This document shows, piece by piece, positions 14,938 through 23,494 of a stretch of DNA of 33,752 nt. Source of the DNA: CBDVBD01 sp965372135 (GTDB lineage Bacteria > Electryoneota > RPQS01 > CBDVBD01); assembly GCA_965372135.1 (NCBI GenBank), contig CBDVBD010000017.1:1-33752 (forward strand). Direction: 5' to 3'. Position numbers and translations under genes: made by a program. Below the pieces are notes generated by a model that saw only the letters and a list, made by a program, of their open reading frames with translations, searched no databases and was not told the DNA's origin. The stretch's first letter is position 1, and the number at the start of each line of letters is the position of its first letter.

Positions 14938-15901
14938 GGAGGTAGTTTTTCAATCGATTTTTAAGTCGATCTTTATTCTGAATGGCTTCCCGCAATCGTC
15001 TGTCAAAGTCCTTGGCGGGATGGAATCCATATACTTTCAAATGCAGGTTAAGGGCGATGGTTTCAGCAATGACGGTAATGTTCTTTCCGGGGAAGATAGG
15101 CAATCGAATCAGGGGGATTTTTACACCCAATATTTCGCGATATTCTTCCTCTAATCCAAGTCGTTCATAATTTTCACTGTTATCCCATTCCACCAGTTGT
15201 ACTTCCATCTCTACCCGTTTTTGAGCTCGGATGGCTTGTATTCCAAAGATGCGGCTAACATCGATGATTCCTACACCACGTATTTCCATTAAGTGTTCTA
15301 AGATTTTAGAACCTTTGCCGATGAGCATACCTTCCGCCATTTTGGTAACAACCACGATGTCATCCGCCACCAATCGGTGCCCTCGTTCCACCAGGTCTAA
15401 GGCGATTTCCGATTTTCCGATGCCGCTTCGCCCGGTGAGTAACAAGCCGGTTCCGTATACATCCACCAGAGATCCATGTACTGTGGTTGACGGTGCAAAA
15501 GCCTCATCGAGGTAATCGCTCAGCAGGTGAGTTAACTCGGTAGTAGTTAAGGGGGAGCTGAATACAGCGACTTCTCGTTCATCGGCGATGGTAATGAGTT
15601 CCGCGGGAACTTGGTTATTGTTTGTGACAATCAGGCAGGGGATATCGCATTCGAAGGTCTTGTTTAGCGAGGAATATCGCTTCTTGGCAGAGAGATTGGT
15701 CAAGTACTTGATTTCAGTATTCCCAAGTACTTGCACACGGTCATAAGTAAATAATTCCAGGAATCCCGCCAGAGCCAAACCCGGTCGGTGAAGGTCTTTT
15801 TGAGTAATGACCTTACTCAGTCCACTTTCTGAGGTGTGTAGGGTGAGATCCAGTTGCAACTGCATTTCTTCATACAACGCTCTCACCTCAAGCCCATCCA
15901 T
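14921..15901 (-). CDS. hprK: HPr kinase/phosphorylase
   Basis: Bifunctional enzyme that phosphorylates and dephosphorylates a serine of HPr, linking metabolic state to PTS and gene control. The 326 residues match the family. The Walker A site is GRSGIGKS (157-164), His142 lies in VHGSLVDVYG, and the C-terminal signature LMEIRGVGIIDV (about 204-215) is clear. The N-terminal domain covers about the first 130 residues. The gene follows hpf by 35 bases and precedes EIIA with an overlap. In Gram-negative bacteria this arrangement is usually regulatory rather than for sugar transport. Confidence 0.96.
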   Translation of the reverse strand: MDGLEVRALYEEMQLQLDLTLHTSESGLSKVITQKDLHRPGLALAGFLELFTYDRVQVLGNTEIKYLTNLSAKKRYSSLNKTFECDIPCLIVTNNNQVPAELITIADEREVAVFSSPLTTTELTHLLSDYLDEAFAPSTTVHGSLVDVYGTGLLLTGRSGIGKSEIALDLVERGHRLVADDIVVVTKMAEGMLIGKGSKILEHLMEIRGVGIIDVSRIFGIQAIRAQKRVEMEVQLVEWDNSENYERLGLEEEYREILGVKIPLIRLPIFPGKNITVIAETIALNLHLKVYGFHPAKDFDRRLREAIQNKDRLKNRLKNYLHGDYE

Positions 15902-15936
15902 GTCCTGTTCCCACTTTTACCAGCAGCAGGGAGATG

Positions 15937-16224
15937 TTAATGTTTTCGCAGTTTCTCCTTATATTTCTTAACCTGCTGCTCTAATTTATCTACCGTTCGG
16001 TTGATGGATTTATAGAAATCATCGGTTTGGTCTTTCGCTTTCAACACGGTTCCATGTACGCTAAGCAAGATTTCACAAGTTTTGTTTTCTTTCTGATAGC
16101 TTAAAATAATATCGCAGTCGATGATGTTATCAAAGTACTTTTTCAGTCTGCTTACTTCATTATTTGCATATTCTTGTAGTTTGGCTGATGCCTTGAAGCT
16201 ACGGGCAGCTATACTTGTTCTCAT
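15937..16224 (-). CDS. hpf: Ribosome hibernation promoting factor, short form
   Basis: Ribosome-associated inhibitor of the HPF/YfiA (RaiA) family, 95 residues. It binds the 30S subunit and silences or preserves ribosomes in slow growth. The family pattern of beta strand, helix, strands and helix is seen, with a Lys-rich C-terminus (QQVKKYKEKLRKH). It is the short form because it lacks the C-terminal dimerisation domain of long HPF. I chose the ATG at 16224 because AAGGAG lies five bases upstream; a GTG at 16239 would place that site inside the gene. It sits between xerC and hprK, as hpf often neighbours PTS regulatory genes. Confidence 0.92.
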   Translation of the reverse strand: MRTSIAARSFKASAKLQEYANNEVSRLKKYFDNIIDCDIILSYQKENKTCEILLSVHGTVLKAKDQTDDFYKSINRTVDKLEQQVKKYKEKLRKH

Positions 16225-16264
16225 CGGGACTCCTTTCACCGATAGTTTAACTGCCGACCTGCGT

Positions 16265-17176
16265 TCAGCCCACCGATTCCGCTCTGGGATGGGCTTTTTG
16301 ATAGACGGTACGCAGGCGGTCTACGGATACATGTGTATAGATTTGCGTTGTGGCAAGATTTTGATGTCCCAACAGCTCCTTTACCGCACTGAGATCGGCA
16401 CCATGATCCAACATGTGGGTGGCGAAACTGTGCCTCAAGAGATGCGGGGACAGTGACGTTGCCTGACAGATTTTCTGCAATTCCCGTTCCACAATACGCT
16501 GCACGGTGCGTCTGGGAATACGATTGCCGGTGCGGGACAGGAACACAGCTTCTGTCACGGTGTTTAATTCCTCCAATCGTTCTTTGCGATAGGGAAGATA
16601 TTGCTTAATTGCCTGCTGGACTTTTTTCCCCAACGGCAATATTCTCCCCTTCCGACCTTTCCCCATTACATAGATAACGTTTTCTTTCCAGCGGATAGAT
16701 GACAGGTCGATACCCACCAATTCGGAAAGCCGGATACCGGTGCTGTAGAACAGCTCAAGGATAGTTCGATCACGGACGGCACGATAACTCGGTTCCGGTG
16801 GATGGTTAAGCAATAATTTCAAATCTGCTTCTTCCATAATCGACGGCAACCGCTTTTCCATCCGCGGTATATCAATACCATCCGCTGGGTTTGTTTTTAT
16901 GATTTGCCTGGTCAACAAGTACCGGAAAAAGCTGCGTATTGCAGCGATTTTCCGGCGGATAGTGGCACGGGATGCTTTTTCTTTTATGCATTTCGTCAGG
17001 AAATGCCGTACCGCCAACCGATCGGCTTTATGTAATAGTACGGATTTTCTTCGCTGCTGGCTTTTCAGGAAATCCAGGAATTCCAACAGGTCCAGATTGT
17101 AAGCATCTACCGTGTGTTCCGAGTATCCCCTTTCTATCCCGATGTACAACAGGAACTGTTTGATCCACTCTTCCAT
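16265..17176 (-). CDS. xerC: Tyrosine recombinase XerC-type
   Basis: Site-specific recombinase of 303 residues that would resolve chromosome dimers at dif. The N-terminal SAM-like DNA-binding domain covers about residues 1-90. The catalytic set is complete: R149 in STGIRLSEL, K173 in GKGRKGR, H245 and R248 in HLLRHSFATHM, H271 in LLGHQNL, and the nucleophile Y280 in TTQIYTHV. I chose the ATG at 17176, which begins MEEWIKQFL, because the frame upstream runs into topA; an ATG at 17233 would overlap it by 26 bases. Whether it is XerC or XerD cannot be told without the second gene, but the place next to topA and hpf is that of a chromosomal Xer, not a mobile integrase. Confidence 0.93.
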   Translation of the reverse strand: MEEWIKQFLLYIGIERGYSEHTVDAYNLDLLEFLDFLKSQQRRKSVLLHKADRLAVRHFLTKCIKEKASRATIRRKIAAIRSFFRYLLTRQIIKTNPADGIDIPRMEKRLPSIMEEADLKLLLNHPPEPSYRAVRDRTILELFYSTGIRLSELVGIDLSSIRWKENVIYVMGKGRKGRILPLGKKVQQAIKQYLPYRKERLEELNTVTEAVFLSRTGNRIPRRTVQRIVERELQKICQATSLSPHLLRHSFATHMLDHGADLSAVKELLGHQNLATTQIYTHVSVDRLRTVYQKAHPRAESVG

Positions 17177-17207
17177 GTCCCGGCTTAGTCGAGTTTGCGA
17201 ATCCTTC

Positions 17208-19442
17208 TTATTCTGAGTTTTCTGCGTTTTCATGTAATTGGATTTTGGCTTTGCATTTTGGGCATTGGCGATAATGCCCTCTTTGAGTATTTCGATCTTC
17301 CAATACTGGGTACGCACAGTCGGGGCAGGATTTCGATACTAACGGATACCAGCTTGCGAAGTCGCATTTAGGGTAATTACCACACCCAAAAAATGGTTTT
17401 CCTTTTTTGGTACGTTTTTCCACAATTTTCCCATCGCAGCCGTCTTTAGGACAGGCAACGCCGGTGTCCATTTGTTCCAAATGCTTACATTTGGGGTAAT
17501 TGGAACAACCCAGAAAGGGTCCGTAACGACCTGATTTAGCCAGCATATCACTGCCGCATTTGGGACACTTTTTTACAATCCCGCCTGGTTCTTCTTTTTC
17601 GTTTATATTCTTAGTATATTTACATTTAGGGAATCCAGAACAGGCGATAAATTTCCCCCGCCGTCCCCAGCGTTCCATCAAGGAACTACCACATTCCGGA
17701 CAGGTTTCATTGGTGTCTTTGATTGCCAATTTGCGGATTTCATCTGTACGGGAATTCACCAACTGCAGGGATTGCTGGAACGGACCGTAGAAATCCTCGA
17801 TCACCTGCACCCATTCTCTCCCGGTTTCAATTCCGTCCAATTTGTTTTCCATTTTCGCTGTGAACTCAATGGAAAAAATATCGGGGAATTCGGATACCAG
17901 GATACGATTCACCGTCATGCCTAACTCAGTAGGAAACAGCTTGGGGGCTTCGCGCTCTACATATTTCCTATCCAAAATGGTGCTAATTATCTGAGCGTAG
18001 GTCGATGGGCGACCGATGCCATTCTCTTCCATTTCCTTGATGAGGGAGCTATCAGTGAATCGGGGCGGTGGTTGGGTAAAATGCTGTTTCGGATCGAGTT
18101 TCAAGAGGGTTAGTTCTTCGCCCACATTCAGGTGTTCCGGGAGTTTATTTTGTTTTTCGGCATCGTTATTTTCCACCGTTTCTTGGTACACATGAAGGTA
18201 TCCCTGAAACAGCACCTTGCTCCCTGAAATCCTGAATTCATAGGGTCCAGCAGTGATGATAATGGTGGTGGTTTCAATCCGGGCATCTTCCATCTGTGAA
18301 GCCACGAAGCGGTTCCATATGATACTATACAGCTTATATTGATCATTGGTAAGGTATTTCTTCACCGAATTAGGGTCACATTTCATTGATGTGGGTCTGA
18401 TAGCTTCATGGGCTTCCTGGGCACGTTTAACTTTGGCGAAAGTGCGGGGTTTGGGTGGGAGATAATCCTGTCCGAACGCATTAAAGATATAATCACGCAC
18501 CATTTCGACAGCTTCCGGTGCGATTCGAGCGGAATCGGTACGCATGTAAGTAATTAAGCCGGTGGGACCTTCAGCACCTAATTCGACGCCTTCGTACAAG
18601 CTTTGTGCCACCTGCATGGTTATTTTGGCAGGGAATTTAAAGCGCCGGGAAGCTTCCTGCTGCAGAGTACTGGTTATAAAGGGAGGTGCTGGTTTCCGAT
18701 TAGTTCGTTTTTTCTGGATATCTTCAACATAAAAGGTCGAAGATTTCAGATCATCAACAATTTTCTGGGCAGAATCTTTGTCGGGAATCGATGCCTTTTT
18801 CCCTTTTATTTTATCCAGTTTGGCGTTAAATGGACCGGATTTTTCGCCTTTCAATTTGGCAGTAATTGACCAGTGTTCCACGGGGACGAAATTGGTAATC
18901 GCATCCTCGCGCTCACAGATCAACCGAAGCGCAACCGATTGTACTCTGCCGGCTGATAAGCCTTTGGCAACCGTTTTCCATAGGATGGGACTGACCTGAT
19001 AGCCCACCAAACGATCCAACACCCGGCGGGCTTGCTGGGCATCAACTTTGTTCTGGTCGATAACACCGGGGTTTCTTACTGCTTCGGATACTGCACGTTT
19101 CGTTATCTCGTTGAACAGGACGCGTCCCACCCGGTTCGCGGGTACCTTTAACAACATCGCTACATGATAGGCGATGGCTTCGCCTTCCCGATCGGGGTCG
19201 GTGGCTAAGAGTACAGAACGAGCCTCTTTTGCGGAGGCTCGCAGAGTTCTAATTACTTTTTCCTTTCCCGGAATGATTTCATACTCTGGCAGAAAATGAT
19301 CCTGGATTTTCACACCCAATCTCTTTTGGGGTAAATCCATCACATGCCCGACTGATGCCTTTACTGAGTATTTATCTCCGAGAAACTTATGAATCGTCTT
19401 TGCCTTTGCGGGCGATTCGACGATTACTAATATATCTGGCAT
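17208..19442 (-). CDS. topA: DNA topoisomerase I
   Basis: Type IA topoisomerase of 744 residues that relaxes negative supercoils. The N-terminal Toprim domain begins PDILVIVESPAKAKTI and has the DxDxE set at D82, D84 and E86 (ATDPDREGEA). The active-site tyrosine is Y299 in LITYMRTDS. From about residue 590 to 740 there are four Cys-rich zinc ribbons of the CPxCG...C..YPKC kind; the last has CPDC and CPKC. I chose the ATG at 19442 because the enzyme normally starts just before ILVIVESP; the frame stays open about 38 codons further without family similarity. Repeated CCATAGG-like sequences lie directly upstream. Confidence 0.97.
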   Translation of the reverse strand: MPDILVIVESPAKAKTIHKFLGDKYSVKASVGHVMDLPQKRLGVKIQDHFLPEYEIIPGKEKVIRTLRASAKEARSVLLATDPDREGEAIAYHVAMLLKVPANRVGRVLFNEITKRAVSEAVRNPGVIDQNKVDAQQARRVLDRLVGYQVSPILWKTVAKGLSAGRVQSVALRLICEREDAITNFVPVEHWSITAKLKGEKSGPFNAKLDKIKGKKASIPDKDSAQKIVDDLKSSTFYVEDIQKKRTNRKPAPPFITSTLQQEASRRFKFPAKITMQVAQSLYEGVELGAEGPTGLITYMRTDSARIAPEAVEMVRDYIFNAFGQDYLPPKPRTFAKVKRAQEAHEAIRPTSMKCDPNSVKKYLTNDQYKLYSIIWNRFVASQMEDARIETTTIIITAGPYEFRISGSKVLFQGYLHVYQETVENNDAEKQNKLPEHLNVGEELTLLKLDPKQHFTQPPPRFTDSSLIKEMEENGIGRPSTYAQIISTILDRKYVEREAPKLFPTELGMTVNRILVSEFPDIFSIEFTAKMENKLDGIETGREWVQVIEDFYGPFQQSLQLVNSRTDEIRKLAIKDTNETCPECGSSLMERWGRRGKFIACSGFPKCKYTKNINEKEEPGGIVKKCPKCGSDMLAKSGRYGPFLGCSNYPKCKHLEQMDTGVACPKDGCDGKIVEKRTKKGKPFFGCGNYPKCDFASWYPLVSKSCPDCAYPVLEDRNTQRGHYRQCPKCKAKIQLHENAENSE

Positions 19443-19464
19443 TGGCTTAGAAAATAACGTGATC

Positions 19465-19530
19465 CCGTAGGTTGACGGAGTTACAAGACCATAGGTTGAA
19501 GCAACCCACCCTCTAAAGGATACCCTATGG
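19465..19530 (-). repeat. Repeated and inverted CCATAGG-like motifs before topA
   Basis: On the plus strand CCGTAGGTTGA (19465-19475) and CCATAGGTTGA (19489-19499) are direct repeats 24 bases apart with one difference. CCTATGG (19524-19530) is the perfect inverse of CCATAGG (19489-19495), and GGTTG/CAACC inside it (19494-19498, 19502-19506) forms a small hairpin. The 187-base gap 19443-19629 between smg and topA otherwise shows nothing recognisable. The spacing of the direct repeats is near two helical turns, so an operator or a stem-loop controlling topA is possible. Confidence 0.4.
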
Positions 19531-19629
19531 AATTTCCCCTGAGTGATTTCCCCCATTGATACGGTATTGAATTATTGCATCAGTTCAGATGCGCCTTACT
19601 CATTCTACCGAATGACAAAACAAAGGTTC

Positions 19630-20112
19630 CTAATGCACGGATTCCCGCCAGGAACGCAGGAAAAACGGCATTCCCCTCATATCGCCACTTCCCGAGTCAT
19701 AATCAAACAAGTAAGATGCGACGATGATTTTAATGTCATCCAGACCGACTCGGGTATTTCCCATCAGGAGTGATCGTTCGATGATCTGCTCCAGTTCCAT
19801 AGCGTCAATTAACCCGAGGTGTTTCAACTGCAACAAGTAGCCGTAGGCTTCGGTAGTCAACACCAACCGTTCGACGTCATGCAATATGCGTTCGGAGTAG
19901 GGCCAGAAACACTGGCGGCTGTCGGCTTTCCATTCATACTCATGCTTTTGCATCCGGTCGAAAAGGTAGGTGATGGCGGTAGAAATCTCGTTTTCCGTAA
20001 AACCCCGTTTTACAAGGTCATCGGAAATGATTTCAACCTCATCGAGTTCCAAGCGGCGGGATTGGATTTCTCCAATGAGGTAAATTAAAATTTCCACAAT
20101 TCTTTGGTCCAT
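19630..20112 (-). CDS. smg: Smg family protein (DUF494)
   Basis: Protein of 160 residues of the Smg/DUF494 family, which has no known biochemical function but is commonly found near topA and dprA. It matches by its helical N-terminus (RIVEILIYLIGEIQ), the ERLVLTTEAYGYLLQL middle segment, and the C-terminal helix LDDIKIIVASYLF. It starts with ATG after GGGAG. The gene lies between secA and topA, with a Bacteroidota-type promoter candidate directly upstream. No membrane segment or signal is seen. Confidence 0.88.
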   Translation of the reverse strand: MDQRIVEILIYLIGEIQSRRLELDEVEIISDDLVKRGFTENEISTAITYLFDRMQKHEYEWKADSRQCFWPYSERILHDVERLVLTTEAYGYLLQLKHLGLIDAMELEQIIERSLLMGNTRVGLDDIKIIVASYLFDYDSGSGDMRGMPFFLRSWRESVH

Positions 20113-20149
20113 TCCTCTCCCTTGAATTCTTGCACTCCCTCAACACCTA

Positions 20150-20181
20150 CAAACATAGTAAATTTTTTGGCGAAAAACAAG
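20150..20181 (-). promoter_or_regulatory. Bacteroidota-type promoter before smg
   Basis: On the minus strand TATGTTTG (20150-20157) matches TAnnTTTG exactly, the -7 element described for Bacteroidota. CTTG (20178-20181) lies exactly 20 bases upstream, in the known 19-21 window of the -33 TTTG element. The start would be near 20143, giving a leader of about 30 bases before the smg ATG at 20112. It lies in the 93-base gap after secA, so it could drive smg, topA, xerC and onward. Confidence 0.6.
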
Positions 20182-20205
20182 TAAAATAATTCCAAATCGA
20201 AAATT

Positions 20206-23200
20206 TCATCGTCCACAGCATTTCTTGTATTTTTTGCCACTTCCGCAGGGACAGGGGTCATTTCGACCCACCTGATGATCCACCCTAACTGGTTGACGCT
20301 TGCCTGCTCTTGTGGGAGATGCCGGTTGATCAGGCTGCTGTGGTCCAGATTCTGCCTGCTGATATCCCATGCCGGTGGCGGACTGATGTCTATATGACAT
20401 CCGGGAAGGATCCGGCTGTGTAACTCTGGGACGTTCCACCTGCACCTGAGCTCGGAAAATGAATCGCAAGGCTTCTTCGTTGATGTTATACAACATTTCC
20501 TGGAACATTTCAAAGCCTTCGCGCTTGTATTCGATCAGGGGATCCTTCTGACCATAGGCACGCAACCCCACACCTTCCTTCATGCGGTCCATGTCGTAGA
20601 GGTGTTCCTTCCATTTCTCGTCAATAACGCGCAGGATAGCGAATTTCTGCAACTGGTTGAAGGTTTCCTCTCCCAAGGTTTCTTTGCGCAAATTCAGCAA
20701 TTCTTTTACTTTTTCTTTAACAATTTCCTGCAAGCGTTCAGGTAATGCCGGTTCTAAGTCGGCTGGACCAGTGGTGAGGTTCAACAGGAAGATTTTCATC
20801 AAGGTCTGGCGCAGAGATTCCCAATTCCAATCCTCGGCGTGTACATCAGGATCAACACTTTCGGATACAATTTCTTCGAGGAATTCGTCCATCATGTCCT
20901 GGGTTTCCTCGATGGGATCATCCTCCATCAGCGCCACCCGGCGTCGATCATAGATGATCTCCCGCTGCTGGTTCATGACATCGTCATATTCCAATAGGTG
21001 CTTGCGAATTCCGAAGTTGTGCATCTCCACCCGTTTTTGGGCACGTTCGATGGATTTGGTGATCATAGGGTGAGTGATGACGTCCCCTTCTTTGATGCCA
21101 AGGCGATCCATCACCCCCGCAATGCGTTCCGAGCCGAACAACCGCATCAGGTCGTCTTCCAAGCACAGGTAGAATTTTGATGCTCCGGGGTCACCCTGCC
21201 TGCCGGATCTTCCACGAAGCTGCCGGTCGATGCGACGGGATTCGTGGCGTTCGGTACCGATGATTTGTAGTCCGCCGATGGCATAATCCCGGGTTTTTAT
21301 CCATTCGGCTCCGTTCCAAGGGATATCACGGGGATCGGTAATGTCTTTCCGGATGATGATGACTTCGTTTTGCTGCGGTCGGCTGGCGGAATTCCTGAGT
21401 TCTTTTTTCTGATCCCGGTCTTGGACTGCGGTAACAGTTACGCCTTTCTGTTCCAACGTCTGTACGATATTTGCTTCCAATTCCTCAGGAACTTCAGTCA
21501 CTACACAACCGGTTTTCCCGGTGCATTTCGATTGGATGTCCGAAATCAATTCTTCCACATTTTCTTCCGGAAACCGGATGATACCGGCGCCCAGTTTGAT
21601 ATCGGTTCCCCGTCCCGCCATGTTGGTGGCGATGGTAACGGCGCCGGGCTGCCCTGCTTGTGCCACTATTTCCGCTTCCCGCTGATGGTGTTTGGCATTC
21701 AGGACGTTATGAGGGATACCACGCCGCTTCAGCATCCGAGACAATGTTTCCGACACCTCAACGCTGACCGTCCCCACCAACACCGGTTGGCGTTCCTCGT
21801 GGAGTTCGGCGACTTCATCAACGATGGCGTTATATTTTTCGCGTTTGGTGCGGTAGATTTCATCCTGGTAATCGGCACGACGGATGGGTTCGTTGGTGGG
21901 AATGACCACCACTTCCAGTTTATAGATATCGAAGAATTCGTGTTCCTCGGTTTCGGCGGTACCGGTCATGCCGGCTAAATTATCGTACAACCGGAAGTAA
22001 TTCTGCAGGGTGATGGTGGCGATGGTCTGAGTCTCGCCTTCGATTTTGACGCCCTCTTTGGCTTCGATCGCCTGGTGCAGACCATCGGAATAGCGACGAC
22101 CGACTTGTAGGCGTCCGGTAAATTCATCCACGATAAGGACTTTGCCGTCCTGCATTACATACTCGTTGTCCTTTTCATACAACGAAAAGGCGCGGAGCAG
22201 TTGGGAGATATTGTGGATTGTTTCCGACCGCTCAGCGTACTGTTCCTGAAGCTGTTGCTGTTTCTTGGCTTTGATGGAATCGGGAAGGGAGGTGTCGCTG
22301 TGTATCTTTTCACTCTCCACCGCCAGATCGGGTAATACGAACATCTCCGTATCCCCCTTATGGATTTTCGCCATCTCTTCCCTACCCTTTTCGGTCAGGT
22401 CGATCACATGGCTCTTTTCATCGATGGAGTAGTAGAGTTCCTCGTCGATTTCGTGTGTCCGCTTCTCGCGCAGGAAATCATTCTCCACCCGTCCCATCAA
22501 GCGTTTCATACCAGTTTCGCCAAGCAATTTTACCAACCGACGATGCTTAGGTGTTCCCCGATATGCTTGGAAGATTTTGATGCCCGCCTGGTACTCGTCT
22601 TCGGCAAGCTCAGTTTTCAAAAGCTCCTCGGCATCAGCCACAATGCGATTGACCAGGTCACGCTGGTGGCGAACCAGGCGTTCCACAGCGGGTTTCATTT
22701 CATGGTACTTGTGCGTCGAAACTTTCACAGGACCGGAAATAATCAGCGGGGTACGGGCTTCGTCGATCAATACCGAATCCACCTCGTCCACGATTGCGTA
22801 GTGATGTCCGCGCTGTACCATGTCGTCAGGATGGATCGACATATTATCGCGTAAGTAGTCAAAGCCGAATTCGTTATTAGTGCCGTAACTGATATCGCAG
22901 TTGTACTGTTCCTTTCGCACTGGGGGCGGCTGGTCAGAAATGATACAACCTACCGTTAATCCCAGGAATTCGTAAATCTTTCCCATCCATTCCGAGTCGC
23001 GTTGAGCCAGATAATCGTTGACGGTGACCAGATGTGCACCTTTACTTTCCAGGGCGTTCAGATACAAGGGCAAAGATGCCACCAGCGTTTTACCCTCACC
23101 GGTCGCCATTTCAGCAATTTTCCCTTGATGGAGTACGATGGCGCCGATTAACTGCACATCAAAGGGCACATCATTCCATGCAATACGGTTGCCCATCACA

Positions 23201-23448
23201 TCCCAGGACATTCCCACCAGCCGTCGGCAGACGTTTTTTACTACCGCAAACGCTTCCGGTAGGATGTCATCAAGGGTCTCACCATCCTGCAATCGCTGCT
23301 TGAATTCCGGTGTTTTTGCCTGGATTTCCTGATCGGATAGCGATTGCATCTCCTCTTCCAGACGGATGATTTCCTCAACCAACGGCATTAGGGGTTTGAT
23401 TTCTCTTTGGTATTTGTCACCGATAATCTTTTTTATCAAACTAGCCAT
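20206..23448 (-). CDS. secA: Preprotein translocase ATPase SecA
   Basis: ATP-driven motor that pushes unfolded preproteins through SecYEG; cytoplasmic and membrane-associated. Length is 1080 residues against about 900 in E. coli. Walker A is MATGEGKT (114-121), Walker B is in VDEVDSVLIDEARTP (220-233), and GGLQIIGTERHESRR precedes LRGRSGRQGDPG (about 745-755). The C-terminal SEC-C zinc motif is CPCGSGKKYKKCC. A long insert around 260-330 is of the type seen in Bacteroidota SecA. A second, of about 100 residues (about 622-722), sits between GTDIKLG and the GGLQIIGTERH motif. The ATG at 23448 lacks a strong ribosome site. The C-terminal zinc motif is normally for SecB or phospholipid contact. 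Identification is certain. Confidence 0.97.
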   Translation of the reverse strand: MASLIKKIIGDKYQREIKPLMPLVEEIIRLEEEMQSLSDQEIQAKTPEFKQRLQDGETLDDILPEAFAVVKNVCRRLVGMSWDVMGNRIAWNDVPFDVQLIGAIVLHQGKIAEMATGEGKTLVASLPLYLNALESKGAHLVTVNDYLAQRDSEWMGKIYEFLGLTVGCIISDQPPPVRKEQYNCDISYGTNNEFGFDYLRDNMSIHPDDMVQRGHHYAIVDEVDSVLIDEARTPLIISGPVKVSTHKYHEMKPAVERLVRHQRDLVNRIVADAEELLKTELAEDEYQAGIKIFQAYRGTPKHRRLVKLLGETGMKRLMGRVENDFLREKRTHEIDEELYYSIDEKSHVIDLTEKGREEMAKIHKGDTEMFVLPDLAVESEKIHSDTSLPDSIKAKKQQQLQEQYAERSETIHNISQLLRAFSLYEKDNEYVMQDGKVLIVDEFTGRLQVGRRYSDGLHQAIEAKEGVKIEGETQTIATITLQNYFRLYDNLAGMTGTAETEEHEFFDIYKLEVVVIPTNEPIRRADYQDEIYRTKREKYNAIVDEVAELHEERQPVLVGTVSVEVSETLSRMLKRRGIPHNVLNAKHHQREAEIVAQAGQPGAVTIATNMAGRGTDIKLGAGIIRFPEENVEELISDIQSKCTGKTGCVVTEVPEELEANIVQTLEQKGVTVTAVQDRDQKKELRNSASRPQQNEVIIIRKDITDPRDIPWNGAEWIKTRDYAIGGLQIIGTERHESRRIDRQLRGRSGRQGDPGASKFYLCLEDDLMRLFGSERIAGVMDRLGIKEGDVITHPMITKSIERAQKRVEMHNFGIRKHLLEYDDVMNQQREIIYDRRRVALMEDDPIEETQDMMDEFLEEIVSESVDPDVHAEDWNWESLRQTLMKIFLLNLTTGPADLEPALPERLQEIVKEKVKELLNLRKETLGEETFNQLQKFAILRVIDEKWKEHLYDMDRMKEGVGLRAYGQKDPLIEYKREGFEMFQEMLYNINEEALRFIFRAQVQVERPRVTQPDPSRMSYRHQSATGMGYQQAESGPQQPDQPASPTRAGKRQPVRVDHQVGRNDPCPCGSGKKYKKCCGR

Positions 23449-23494
23449 ATTAATCTACAATATATCACTATTAGCAGATGAGCGACATCCAGGT

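Noticed and set aside
16265..17176. XerC-type recombinase as a sign of a mobile element
   Set aside because: The full catalytic set, length and the topA/hpf context are those of a chromosomal Xer. No attachment sites, transposases or phage genes were seen.
19443..19556. Extended topA start with 38 extra residues
   Set aside because: The extension has no similarity to topoisomerase I, and the usual start is just before ILVIVESP.
21370..21978. Open frame of 202 codons on the plus strand
   Set aside because: Antisense to secA, with no family match; secA is certain, so this is a shadow.
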